DNA from: SYLG01 sp965226945
GTDB taxonomy: Bacteria > Planctomycetota > Planctomycetia > Gemmatales > Gemmataceae
Direction: 5' to 3'
Length of the DNA stretch: 64,000 nucleotides
NCBI GenBank assembly: GCA_965226945.1
Contig: OZ245717.1
Span: 1,240,001 to 1,304,000, forward strand
Part shown: positions 47,571-55,972 of the stretch, one piece after another
Layout: each line of letters begins with the position of its first letter
Position numbering within the stretch: the first letter of the stretch is position 1
The notes under the pieces: model-generated
The model's database searches: none
What the model saw: the letters and a program-made list of their open reading frames with translations, nothing else
What the model was told of the DNA's origin: nothing
Translations under genes and position numbers: made by a program

Positions 47571-48392
47571 TCAGAAGGCGTAAGCAACCGAGGCGATGCC
47601 CTTTGCGTCGCAGCCATCGGCGCATTTGCTGGTACTCAGGTTGGTATCGACATATTGCAGGCCGAGTTGGAAGCCGCGCCAGTCATAGGTAATGCCTGCG
47701 GACCAGTCCGTATAGCTCGGCACGCCGAAGCGGGCGGCATCATCGATGGATTGATGTCCGATTTTGCCGTTTACGCCGAAGCCATAGACGAGGGGCACTT
47801 TCGTGGAGAGTGAGTAGTACATGCCGGTGCCTGATTCACCGAAATAATCCGGCGAGTAATTGACCGAGCCGGTGAGCTTCGGAATGCCGAAATCATAGGT
47901 CACGCTGCCGCCGAGTTCGTAATAATCATAATCGAGCGCGGTTTTAGCGCCGGGATAGGCGTAATAGGTGAAGCGGCCATCGAGCGTCCATTTGTCAATG
48001 ATGTAGCTGTAGCCGCCATAGCCATCCACTTCCAGGCTGGCACGGTCCGTGTCGTTGAAGTCGATGCTGGAACCCCACACGCCGACATAGAAACCGCTCG
48101 GATGCGCGTAATCGATTCCGCCTTGCAGGGCCGGTTTCTCACGCGTTTGCGAAATGCCGCGAAAGCTGTAGTCGGATACGAAACCCGCATTGCCGGTGAA
48201 CTTGCCGGGAAAGCCGTAAGCGTTTTCTTGTGCAGGCGCGGGCGCCGCCGCTTCCGGCTCGGAAACGGCGGCGCTTTTCTTCGCTGCTTTTGCTTTCGGC
48301 GTGGCGGGTTTGGCATTTTCCGCCATTGCGTGCATCGGCGTGAGCAGCGGGAGGATGGCGGCAACTAGGAGTGGTTTGGTAAATGATTGCAT
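47571..48392 (-). CDS. TorF/TIGR02001-family outer-membrane protein
   Basis: A 273-residue protein. MQSFTKPLLVAAILPLLTPM is a signal peptide; an Ala/Pro/Lys linker follows. The mature barrel begins with GKFTGNAGFVSDYSFRGISQ followed by TREKPALQGG, the family signature, and ends in VAYAF with a C-terminal Phe as in outer-membrane barrels. AAGGAG lies before ATG 48392. This family is mostly proteobacterial, which supports a proteobacterial origin of the block. A porin role is assumed from the barrel; the cargo is unknown. Confidence 0.85.
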   Translation of the reverse strand: MQSFTKPLLVAAILPLLTPMHAMAENAKPATPKAKAAKKSAAVSEPEAAAPAPAQENAYGFPGKFTGNAGFVSDYSFRGISQTREKPALQGGIDYAHPSGFYVGVWGSSIDFNDTDRASLEVDGYGGYSYIIDKWTLDGRFTYYAYPGAKTALDYDYYELGGSVTYDFGIPKLTGSVNYSPDYFGESGTGMYYSLSTKVPLVYGFGVNGKIGHQSIDDAARFGVPSYTDWSAGITYDWRGFQLGLQYVDTNLSTSKCADGCDAKGIASVAYAF

Positions 48393-48484
48393 GGCGGCTC
48401 CTTTATTTATGGTGGGCGATTGAAACATTGTCCTTCTGACCCCATAAAAATCTGATATATAACATAAAATCTATCTATTTATTT

Positions 48485-48513
48485 TTGAGGGATGCATGTG
48501 GCTTCGCACGTCT
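48485..48513 (+). promoter_or_regulatory. ECF-type promoter, upstream copy
   Basis: TTGAGGG (48485-48491), 17-base spacer, CGTCT (48509-48513), followed by AATAAGG. It matches the promoter at 46106. Confidence 0.6.
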
Positions 48514-48554
48514 AATAAGGTTCACTGGCTTTTATTTCCGGAACGAAAATAATT

Positions 48555-48582
48555 TTGAGGGGTGATCGGTTCTGCTGCGTCT
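48555..48582 (+). promoter_or_regulatory. ECF-type promoter, downstream copy
   Basis: TTGAGGG (48555-48561), 16-base spacer, CGTCT (48578-48582), followed by AATCAGG. Located about 55 bases before the gene at 48636, in tandem with the copy at 48485. Confidence 0.65.
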
Positions 48583-48635
48583 AATCAGGAGCCGATCAAA
48601 AACGAAAGGCATCCATTTATCTGAGGAGATTACCT

Positions 48636-48998
48636 ATGAAATCCATTAAATTTATTGCACTTGCTACGGTAGCGGCCAGCGTGATCGCTTCGTCCGCTTA
48701 TGCAGGCGGCGACCGACGCATGCGCGAAATCGGCGACGACAACCGGGCGTACTTTGCCGGTCAGGGCGTGAAAAACTCCGACCAGACCGCCGCACAGAAC
48801 GCGGATTACCAATTCAACACCCGTCGGGAAGAGCGTCTGGCCGCCAGCAGCGAGGCATATTTTCAGAAGGTCGGATACAAAAGCGGCGAAGTCGAGCGTT
48901 TCAATGCGTATAGCGACGTGTCGCAATATCCGTTCCCCGGAAGCGTACTTAGCGCCGAACGTGGCGGCTATGTCTATTCCTCGGCCGTTAAGCGCTAA
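48636..48998 (+). CDS. Secreted small protein under ECF control
   Basis: A 120-residue protein with signal peptide MKSIKFIALATVAASVIASS ending AYA-GG. The mature part (DRRMREIGDDNRAYFAGQGV, EERLAASSEAYFQKVGYKSG, PFPGSVLSAERGGYVYS) has no known domain and no Cys. GAGGAG lies 9 bases before the ATG. Two matching ECF promoters lie directly upstream, and the CnrCBA-like operon downstream, so it is likely a periplasmic partner in metal tolerance. Unknown family. Confidence 0.75.
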   Translation: MKSIKFIALATVAASVIASSAYAGGDRRMREIGDDNRAYFAGQGVKNSDQTAAQNADYQFNTRREERLAASSEAYFQKVGYKSGEVERFNAYSDVSQYPFPGSVLSAERGGYVYSSAVKR

Positions 48999-49007
48999 CG
49001 TGAAGTC

Positions 49008-49039
49008 GTGAGCCGTCGGGCTCCCTGACGACGGCTCAC
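49008..49039 (+). terminator. Long hairpin after the secreted protein gene
   Basis: GTGAGCCGTCG (49008-49018) and CGACGGCTCAC (49029-49039) form an 11-bp stem without a T-run. It may attenuate or process the transcript before the efflux genes. Confidence 0.6.
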
Positions 49040-49128
49040 CCATCACTCATTACCAAAAACCGCAGCGCTAATGCGCGCACGACACGTGCGTTTGTTTTTG
49101 CACGTCCAGATTCTACGTAGGAATTTAC

Positions 49129-50430
49129 ATGCGCCAGCTCATCATTTGCTTAACTGCCACCACATTGCTCAGCGCATCGGCCTTCGCTGCTGAACCGCCT
49201 GCCACGCCCGTAATCGCGCCGCTTTCAAGCAATGTGGTGACGCTAGACATGGCCGTGCAGAAAGCGCTTGCCAATTCGCCGCGCCTTAGGGCATCCGCTG
49301 CGGTGATGGCTGCCAGCAAGGGGGAACGCAGCCAGGCCGGCGCATGGGTGAATCCCGACATTTCGGCGGAAGCGGAGAATGTCGGCGGGAAGGGTCCGTA
49401 TCGCGGCCTGCAATCGGCGGAGGTGACATACGGCGTTTCGCAACTGGTGGAGATCGGCGGCAAGCGTTCGGCGCGCATTGGGATGGCCGAGCAAGGCGTC
49501 ACGCTCGCAGGATTCGATAATGAAACGGCGCGGCTGGATCTGGTGCGCGACGTACAGCTTGCCTATGCCGACGCCATCGCCGCGCAGGAACAAATCAAAA
49601 TCACCACCGAGCAACAGGAACTAGCAAAGGAAGTGTTAAGCGTCGTGAGCCAGCGCGTCGGCGCGGCGCGCGAGCCGATGATTCAAAAAAGCAAAGCGGA
49701 AGTGGCGCTTTCCACCAGCACGATCGCGCATGACCGGGCGGAACGCGCTTTGGCGACCTCCAAGCGCGTCCTTGCGTCACTATGGGGCGGCGCAGACGAT
49801 CCATATGAACTCGACAATGCCGCCTTCTTTACGATTGCAAAACCGCTACCGCTCGCCGGAGCGACTGGCGCGTGGAAGAACAATCCTGATTTTGCCCGCT
49901 TCGACGCCGAGCTTGCGCGAAGCCGCGCGGCGCTCGATCTGGAAAAAGCCAATTCGGTCCCCGACCCGCGCATCAGCGCTGGAGTGCGGGATTTCCGCGA
50001 AAGCAATGAGCGCGCGTTCGTCGTCGGGTTGTCGCTGCCGATTCCGGTATTCAACCTGAATCGCGGCAATATTGAAAAAGCCCGTCAGGAAGTCACCCGT
50101 ACCGAAAGCCTTAAGGACAATGCGGCGCTTTCGCTGAGCAGCGAACTCACGCGCGCGCAGGCCGAACTGGACATGGCCTATTATCAGGCCGTCACGCTGA
50201 AGGACACAATCCTTCCCGCGGCGCAGAAAGCCTTTGCGCTATCGCGCCAGGGCTACGGCGAAGGAAAATTCTCCTATCTGGAAGTGCTCGACGCCCAGCG
50301 CACGCTTTTCGAAACCCGCTCCGGCTATCAAGCGGCGCTGCGCGATTATCATCGCGGCCGGGCCGACGTCGAACGCCTGACCGCGACACATCTTTTGCCA
50401 TCCAATCACAACGAGGAACCTCATGAATAG
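49129..50430 (+). CDS. cnrC: CnrC/CzcC-like outer-membrane channel
   Basis: A 433-residue TolC-family protein. Signal MRQLIICLTATTLLSASAFA, then the OEP repeats: MAVQKALANSPRLRASAAVM, ISAEAENVGGKGPYRGLQSA, and later LEKANSVPDPRISAGVRDFR and YLEVLDAQRTLFETRSGYQA. Length and pattern match CzcC/CnrC. AGGAA precedes the ATG. The last 8 bases overlap the adaptor gene, so the C-B-A genes form one operon. Confidence 0.9.
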   Translation: MRQLIICLTATTLLSASAFAAEPPATPVIAPLSSNVVTLDMAVQKALANSPRLRASAAVMAASKGERSQAGAWVNPDISAEAENVGGKGPYRGLQSAEVTYGVSQLVEIGGKRSARIGMAEQGVTLAGFDNETARLDLVRDVQLAYADAIAAQEQIKITTEQQELAKEVLSVVSQRVGAAREPMIQKSKAEVALSTSTIAHDRAERALATSKRVLASLWGGADDPYELDNAAFFTIAKPLPLAGATGAWKNNPDFARFDAELARSRAALDLEKANSVPDPRISAGVRDFRESNERAFVVGLSLPIPVFNLNRGNIEKARQEVTRTESLKDNAALSLSSELTRAQAELDMAYYQAVTLKDTILPAAQKAFALSRQGYGEGKFSYLEVLDAQRTLFETRSGYQAALRDYHRGRADVERLTATHLLPSNHNEEPHE

Positions 50431-51409
50431 ACCATTGGTGCTAGTGTTAGTTTTGACTGCGCTGGCTGGCAGCGCCTATGGGCTATTGGGCGGCAGCCAG
50501 GTCACCGTGCAAGCGCCGGCAGCCGGGAATGCGGCGGAGAAAAAAGACGAAGGGCACGGCGAAGCGGGACACATCGAAGGCGAAGAAAAAGCCGGCGACA
50601 GCACGGCCATCCCGGATGAGATCGCGAGGAACTCCGGCATCGGGACGGAAATCGCTGCCAGCGCAACGGTCGCTGAAACCGTCTCGCTGACCGGTCGTAT
50701 CACACTGAATCAGAATAGCACGGCGCAGGTGAAGGCGCGTTTTGCCGGTATTGTGCGCGACGTGAAAAAAGGCCAGGGCGAAACCGTGAATGTCGGCGAT
50801 GTGCTGGCGACGGTGGAAAGTAACGATAGCCTGCAGGTCTATCCGGTAAAAGCCCCGATCCAGGGCGTGATTCTGGCGCGCAGTACCAATATCGGCGACG
50901 TGGCCGGCGATTCTCCGCTCTTTACCATCGCCAACGTCTCGAACGTATGGGCGGAATTTCACGTGTTCCCGCGCGATATCGACAAGATCAGGAACGGGCA
51001 GATGGTGCGCGTCTTCAGTTTTGAAGGCCAGCATAAAGGCGAGGCACCGATCACGGTGGTGTCACCGATCGCGGAATCCTCCAGCCAGACCATCGTCGCA
51101 CGCGTGACGCTGCCCAACGAGGAAGGCCTGTGGCATTCGGGCATGACCGTGCGCGGCGATGTGGCGGTGCGCGAAAAGCAAGTCCCGATCGCCGTCAAAA
51201 CGTCGGCAATTCAGCGTATGGAGGGCAAAACCGTTGTGTTCGTGCGCAATGGCGACAATTACATCATGCGGCCCGTGAAAACCGGGTTGGCCGATGCGGA
51301 ATGGACGGAGGTGCGCGGGGGCCTGCAGCCGGGTGAATCCTACGTCAGCGTCAACAGCTTTTTGATTAAGGCGGACATCGGCAAAGCCGGCGCCGAGCAT
51401 GAGGACTAG
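50423..51409 (+). CDS. cnrB: CnrB/CzcB-like RND adaptor
   Basis: A 328-residue periplasmic adaptor, shorter than those of the other two blocks. N-terminal anchor (LVLVLVLTALAGSAYGLLGG), a charged linker rich in His and Glu (EKKDEGHGEAGHIEGEEKAG) that may bind metal, then the barrel-sandwich (TAQVKARFAGIVRDVKKGQG, VKAPIQGVILARSTNIGDVA) and AEFHVFPRDIDKIRNGQMVR. It bridges the pump and the channel. Two bases separate its stop from the pump ATG. Confidence 0.9.
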   Translation: MNRPLVLVLVLTALAGSAYGLLGGSQVTVQAPAAGNAAEKKDEGHGEAGHIEGEEKAGDSTAIPDEIARNSGIGTEIAASATVAETVSLTGRITLNQNSTAQVKARFAGIVRDVKKGQGETVNVGDVLATVESNDSLQVYPVKAPIQGVILARSTNIGDVAGDSPLFTIANVSNVWAEFHVFPRDIDKIRNGQMVRVFSFEGQHKGEAPITVVSPIAESSSQTIVARVTLPNEEGLWHSGMTVRGDVAVREKQVPIAVKTSAIQRMEGKTVVFVRNGDNYIMRPVKTGLADAEWTEVRGGLQPGESYVSVNSFLIKADIGKAGAEHED

Positions 51410-51411
51410 CC

Positions 51412-54400
51412 ATGATCGAACGCATCTTAGGCTTTTCCCTCCATCATCGCTATCTGGTCGCATTGCTCACTGCCGCAGTGGCTGCGTTTGGGCTCTACTC
51501 GCTGAAAGCCCTTCCGATCGACGCCGTGCCGGACATCACCAACGTGCAGGTGCAAATCAACACGGCAGCGCCCGCACTCTCGCCGATGGAGATTGAGAAG
51601 CAGGTGACCTTTCCGGTGGAAACGGCGCTGGCGGGCATTCCCGGCCTGGACAGCACCCGCTCGATCTCGCGCAACGGATTCAGCCAGGTCACGGCGGTGT
51701 TTCATGACAATGTGGATATTTACTTTGCCCGCGCACAGGTGAATGAGCGCCTTGCCGAAGCCAAGGAAACGCTCCCCGCTGGCGCCGACCCCCGCATGGG
51801 TGCGATCTCCACCGGGCTGGGTGAAATTTACATGTGGACGGTGCGCTATGCCCATCCCAAGGGCGAAGGCGCGAAAACGAAGGATGGCGAGCCGGGCTGG
51901 CAAAGCGATGGCAGCTACCTCACGCCGGAAGGCCAGACGCTTAAAGGCGACATGGAACTTGCTTCCTATCTGCGCACGGTGCAGGACTGGATTATCCGCC
52001 CGCAGCTTAAATCGGTGCCGGGCGTAGCCGGCGTCGATGCCATCGGCGGCTATAAGCGCGAATACCATGTGCAGCCCAATCCTGAGAAGCTGGTGGCGTT
52101 GGGCTTAAGCTTTAAGGATATCGTGGAATCCCTTGAAAAGAACAATCAGAGTGTCGGTGCGGGCTATATCGAAAAAGCCGGTGAATCGTACGTCGTGCGC
52201 GCCGACGGGCGTATCAGCACGGCCGAGGAAATCGGCGATATCGTCGTCACCACGCGCCGGGGTGTGCCGGTCTATTTGCGCGATATTGCCGAGGTCGGCA
52301 TCGGCAAAGAGCTGCGCACCGGCTCGGCATCTGAAAACGGCCAGGAGGTTGTGGTAGGCACCTCGCTGATGCTGATCGGTGCCAATAGCCGCACCGTCTC
52401 GGAAGCGGTGGACGCCAAGCTGAAAGAGATTGTGAAGTCGTTGCCTGCCGATATCGAAGCCAAGACCGTATTGAATCGCACGAATCTGGTGAATCGCACC
52501 ATCGGCACAGTGGAGAAGAACCTGACCGAAGGCGCGCTGTTGGTGATCGCGGTGCTATTTCTGGTGCTCGGCAACGTCCGCGCGGCCCTAATCACGGCCC
52601 TGGTGATTCCTATTTCCATGCTGATGACTTTTATCGGCATGATTAAGTTCGGCATCAGTGGCAATTTGATGAGCCTGGGCGCGCTGGATTTCGGGCTCAT
52701 CGTCGATGGCGCGATCATCATTACGGAAAACTGCCTGCACCGGCTGGCGCATGCGCAAAAGCAATTTGGTCGTGTGCTGAACCTCAAAGAACGCCTGCAT
52801 GAGGTGATGGCGGCGTGTAAGGAAATTACCAAGCCCATCGTGTTCGGCCAGGCCATTATCATCATGGTGTATGTGCCGATGCTCACCTTCACCGGCGTCG
52901 AAGGCAAGATGTTCGAGCCGATGGCGATTACCGTGATTCTGGCGCTGGTTGCGGCCTTTGTACTCTCCATCACCTTCGTCCCGGCGATGCTTGCCATTTT
53001 CGTCACCGGCAAGGTGAGGGAAGGCGAGGGCAAAATGATGGAAAAAGCCAAGGCATCGTACCTGCCATGGCTGGAACGCGCTATTGCCCGCCCCGGTAAA
53101 ACCACCGGCATTGCGGTGGCACTGGTGCTGGGCGCAATCATCTCCTTCAGCTTCCTTGGCCGCGAATTTATCCCGACGCTCGACGAAAAAGACATGGCGA
53201 TGCAGGCGCTGCGCATCCCTTCGACCTCGCTGACGCAATCGCAGGCGATGCAGTTCGAAGTGGAAAAAGCGGTCAGCGCCTTCAAAGAGGTGGCCTTCGT
53301 GTTCGGCAAGACAGGCTCGGCGGAAATGGCGTCCGACCCGATGCCGCCGAACGCGACCGATACGTTCATTATCCTCAAAGACCAGAAAGAATGGCCGGAT
53401 CCATCGCTGCCGAAAGCCGAACTGATTAAGCAGATTGAAGCGGCGGTGCAGAAAGTGCCGGGCAACAACTACGAGTTCACCCAGCCGATTCAGATGCGCT
53501 TCAACGAGCTGATCGCCGGGGTGCGCGGCGATGTGGCGGTGAAGATCTACGGCGACGATTTTGACGTGATGGGAAAGACCGCCGCTCAAATCATGCAGCA
53601 ACTCCAGACGGTCCCGGGTGCGGCGGACGTGAAGGTGGAGCAAACCAGCGGCTTGCCGTTTTTGGAAATCAAGCTCGACAGGCCTGCCATTGCGCGCTAC
53701 GGCCTCAATGTCAGCGACGTGCTCGATGTGGTGGCGATCGCCATAGGCGGGCGCGAATCCGGACTGGTGTTCCAGGGCGACAGACGCTTCGATATTCTGG
53801 TGCGCCTGCCGGATAATCTGCGCAGCGATCTGGCGGTGATTGAAAACCTGCCGATTCTGCTGCCGGAGGAAACTGAAAATTCGGATGAAAACGCCAATGT
53901 CCCGCATAGCCGCCCGCGCTATCTCCCTTTACGCGAAGTGGCAAAGCTGGAAATCGTCGAAGGCCCCAACCAGATCAGCCGTGAAAACGGCAAGCGCCGC
54001 ATGGTGGTGCAGGCCAACGTGCGCGGCCGCGATATCGGCTCATTCGTAACCGAAGCACAGGCGGCGGTCGATGCCAAAGTGAAACTTCCTGCCGGATACT
54101 GGCTCGAATGGGGCGGACAATTCAAGAATCTAAAAGAGGCCAGCGACCGTCTGCTGGTCGTGGTGCCTGCCTGCTTCTTCTTCATTTTCCTGCTGTTGTT
54201 CGCCGCGCTCAATTCCGTAAAGCAGGCGTTGCTGGTGTTCTCCGGCATTCCACTCGCGGTCGTAGGCGGCGTGTTCACACTGCTCGTAATCGGCATGCCG
54301 TTTTCGATTTCGGCGGGCGTGGGTTTTATCGCACTGTCGGGCATCTCGGTGCTCAACGGCCTGGTGATGGTCAACAGCATTAACCAGCTCGTGCAGGAAG

Positions 54401-54657
54401 GCCTGCCGAAAGAGGAAGCCGTGCGCCAGGGCACGTTGAACCGCCTGCGCGCCATGATTATGGCGACCGTGGTGCCGTCCCTTGGCTACGTACCGATGGC
54501 ACTTTCCCATGGCGCCGGCGCGGAAGTGCAGAAGCCGCTGGCCGTGGTGGTCATTGGCGGCCTGATTGCCGCGACGATTCTCACGCTGCTGGTAATTCCG
54601 GCGCTCTATAACCGCTTCAACCTGCATCGTGAAGTCACGGAAAAAGAAGACCTGTAA
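51412..54657 (+). CDS. cnrA: CnrA/NccA-type RND pump (Ni/Co)
   Basis: A 1081-residue HME-RND pump. It begins MIERILGFSLHHRYLVALLT and has LPIDAVPDITNVQVQINTAA. The helix IV relay reads LGALDFGLIVDGAIIITEN, with both Asp and the Glu of CnrA/NccA/CzcA. The periplasmic part has QPIQMRFNELIAGVRGDVAV. A stretch near residue 150 (PKGEGAKTKDGEPGWQSDGS) is a short extra loop, also known from NccA/CnrA-like pumps. With the adjoining cnrYXH-like genes the substrate is most likely Ni and Co. Confidence 0.93.
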   Translation: MIERILGFSLHHRYLVALLTAAVAAFGLYSLKALPIDAVPDITNVQVQINTAAPALSPMEIEKQVTFPVETALAGIPGLDSTRSISRNGFSQVTAVFHDNVDIYFARAQVNERLAEAKETLPAGADPRMGAISTGLGEIYMWTVRYAHPKGEGAKTKDGEPGWQSDGSYLTPEGQTLKGDMELASYLRTVQDWIIRPQLKSVPGVAGVDAIGGYKREYHVQPNPEKLVALGLSFKDIVESLEKNNQSVGAGYIEKAGESYVVRADGRISTAEEIGDIVVTTRRGVPVYLRDIAEVGIGKELRTGSASENGQEVVVGTSLMLIGANSRTVSEAVDAKLKEIVKSLPADIEAKTVLNRTNLVNRTIGTVEKNLTEGALLVIAVLFLVLGNVRAALITALVIPISMLMTFIGMIKFGISGNLMSLGALDFGLIVDGAIIITENCLHRLAHAQKQFGRVLNLKERLHEVMAACKEITKPIVFGQAIIIMVYVPMLTFTGVEGKMFEPMAITVILALVAAFVLSITFVPAMLAIFVTGKVREGEGKMMEKAKASYLPWLERAIARPGKTTGIAVALVLGAIISFSFLGREFIPTLDEKDMAMQALRIPSTSLTQSQAMQFEVEKAVSAFKEVAFVFGKTGSAEMASDPMPPNATDTFIILKDQKEWPDPSLPKAELIKQIEAAVQKVPGNNYEFTQPIQMRFNELIAGVRGDVAVKIYGDDFDVMGKTAAQIMQQLQTVPGAADVKVEQTSGLPFLEIKLDRPAIARYGLNVSDVLDVVAIAIGGRESGLVFQGDRRFDILVRLPDNLRSDLAVIENLPILLPEETENSDENANVPHSRPRYLPLREVAKLEIVEGPNQISRENGKRRMVVQANVRGRDIGSFVTEAQAAVDAKVKLPAGYWLEWGGQFKNLKEASDRLLVVVPACFFFIFLLLFAALNSVKQALLVFSGIPLAVVGGVFTLLVIGMPFSISAGVGFIALSGISVLNGLVMVNSINQLVQEGLPKEEAVRQGTLNRLRAMIMATVVPSLGYVPMALSHGAGAEVQKPLAVVVIGGLIAATILTLLVIPALYNRFNLHREVTEKEDL

Positions 54658-54673
54658 CATACGGAAACAAGCC

Positions 54674-54817
54674 ATGAACCTGTCCATCAAACTAATGCGC
54701 TCCGCCTATTTTTTTTCGGTGATCTGTGCCACGGTTCTCGCAACGGAAGCCTATTTCGATTATCAGCACGGCAAGCTCCACCAAATGGGCTTCGAGTCGC
54801 CCATTGAAAGGAAGTAG
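54674..54817 (+). CDS. Small membrane protein at the end of the efflux operon
   Basis: A 47-residue protein starting MNLSIKLMRSAYFFSVICAT, one membrane helix, then a charged end (YFDYQHGKLHQMGFESPIER). The start is 16 bases after the pump stop, and the ribosome site is weak (GGAAACAAGCC). It could be an accessory subunit of the pump; small proteins at this place have not been assigned a role that I know. Confidence 0.5.
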   Translation: MNLSIKLMRSAYFFSVICATVLATEAYFDYQHGKLHQMGFESPIERK

Positions 54818-54867
54818 ATACCGGATGAGCCCGCCAGGGCCCATCCGGCTGGCTATCTTGTCCGCCT

Positions 54868-54975
54868 TCAGTCTTCATCGTTCGGGCAATTTTCACCGAC
54901 GATCCGGGACAGGATTTCCTCGGCATCTTGCCTGCTCTCGAAATCCCCGATGCAGCGCACACCATGATGGCCTAA
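54868..54975 (-). pseudogene. Remnant of a paralog of the 34173-34616 plasmid gene
   Basis: Minus-strand frame ending at TGA (54868-54870) reads GVRCIGDFESRQDAEEILSR followed by IVGENCPNDED. It aligns with GVDCIGDYQTRAHAEEILAR of the gene at 34173-34616. The rest of the gene is missing, and the upstream DNA is AT-rich. It marks plasmid-type DNA on the far side of the efflux operon. Confidence 0.65.
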
Positions 54976-55132
54976 CGCTCCGTTAAAGCGCAATTATATA
55001 TACAACAAGCATAGGCATTTTAAATAAAAAATGTATAATAATCACACTTATACTTATGAAATAATGAATATCTCTACTTTTAAATCTATAAAACACGTTG
55101 CAATATCATAATATTTATAAGATATTTATTAC
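54976..55132. other. AT-rich junction
   Basis: Very AT-rich DNA without genes, likely holding the promoter for the gene at 55133 and marking the left edge of the AT-rich island. Confidence 0.45.
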
Positions 55133-55627
55133 ATGAGTAAAAAATGGGCTGATAAAATCTCTCCTCCACCGGCTGAAATGCCGGATGATATAACGCGCGC
55201 ACTTAACCAGATAAATTTATCAATCCGTGATAAACGAATGAAATTGTCTGTAGAACTTGAGGAGCCAATAAATTCGTTGATTTGTGCAGCAGCGCGTCCA
55301 GGCCTATCAAAAGATCAGCGTTCAGAAATCGTCAGCTCTGTTAGTTACCTACTAAACGGAATTGGACTAGCTATAGGATACCCATTTCTACAACATAATA
55401 AAAAGGCAGAGCTAGGTGCGCCTTGTTCCTTAGTCCTGAAATCGTCTCGCCTAACTAGTCACTGGCTAGTATTGCGAACAAGATCACAGGATGGTGTTTT
55501 CTATGACTCTCCTGCTCTCACCCCAAAGCCCGACCGACCCACACCAGCCCTTAAACTCGTGGAGTGCATCACCAGTGCAACAACACTGAATCGAGAACGC
55601 GCAACCCGGTCGCTCAGAGACTTCTAA
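55133..55627 (+). CDS. Hypothetical protein of the AT-rich island
   Basis: A 164-residue soluble protein: MSKKWADKISPPPAEMPDDI, a helical middle (LNQINLSIRDKRMKLSVELE, then RSEIVSSVSYLLNGIGLAIG) and a basic end. No family recognised and no clear ribosome site. Base composition is lower in GC than the efflux genes. It is followed by 345 bases and then a large membrane gene. Confidence 0.5.
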   Translation: MSKKWADKISPPPAEMPDDITRALNQINLSIRDKRMKLSVELEEPINSLICAAARPGLSKDQRSEIVSSVSYLLNGIGLAIGYPFLQHNKKAELGAPCSLVLKSSRLTSHWLVLRTRSQDGVFYDSPALTPKPDRPTPALKLVECITSATTLNRERATRSLRDF

Positions 55628-55972
55628 GGATTTATTTTGAAAGAAAATGAGGTGAAGAACGCACTTTAGGGTTTTCTTGATCCTCACACGGGTATAATTA
55701 CAGGCATCACGTTGCCTGCGCCCCAGAGCTGCAATGCTTCAAGCACGTGATAACAGCCATGCAATATCCCTCCCAATGGCTACTTGTTCCGGAACCACCT
55801 GGGTTTGACCGAATGGCTAACTAAAGCCATACCGCGTTGATTTTGCCCTTTTCCCGCCTGCAGGTCGAGTGGCAACAATCGACTTTGAAACAGTGTCCTC
55901 GCCGGGTTAGGTCGAAGTTTCGTCGATTTGTTCTTTTCGCTTTTGATCAATGTATCCCTTTGGGAGATTGTC
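55628..55972. other. Intergenic, nothing recognised
   Basis: About 345 bases. A GGGAG ribosome site near 55960 belongs to the next gene. No repeats or RNA features seen. Confidence 0.4.

Noticed and set aside
52272..53907. Long minus-strand frames (398 and 439 residues) opposite the CnrA-type pump
   Set aside because: Composition is that of antisense to a GC-rich gene, and they have no recognisable domain; the plus-strand pump is certain.
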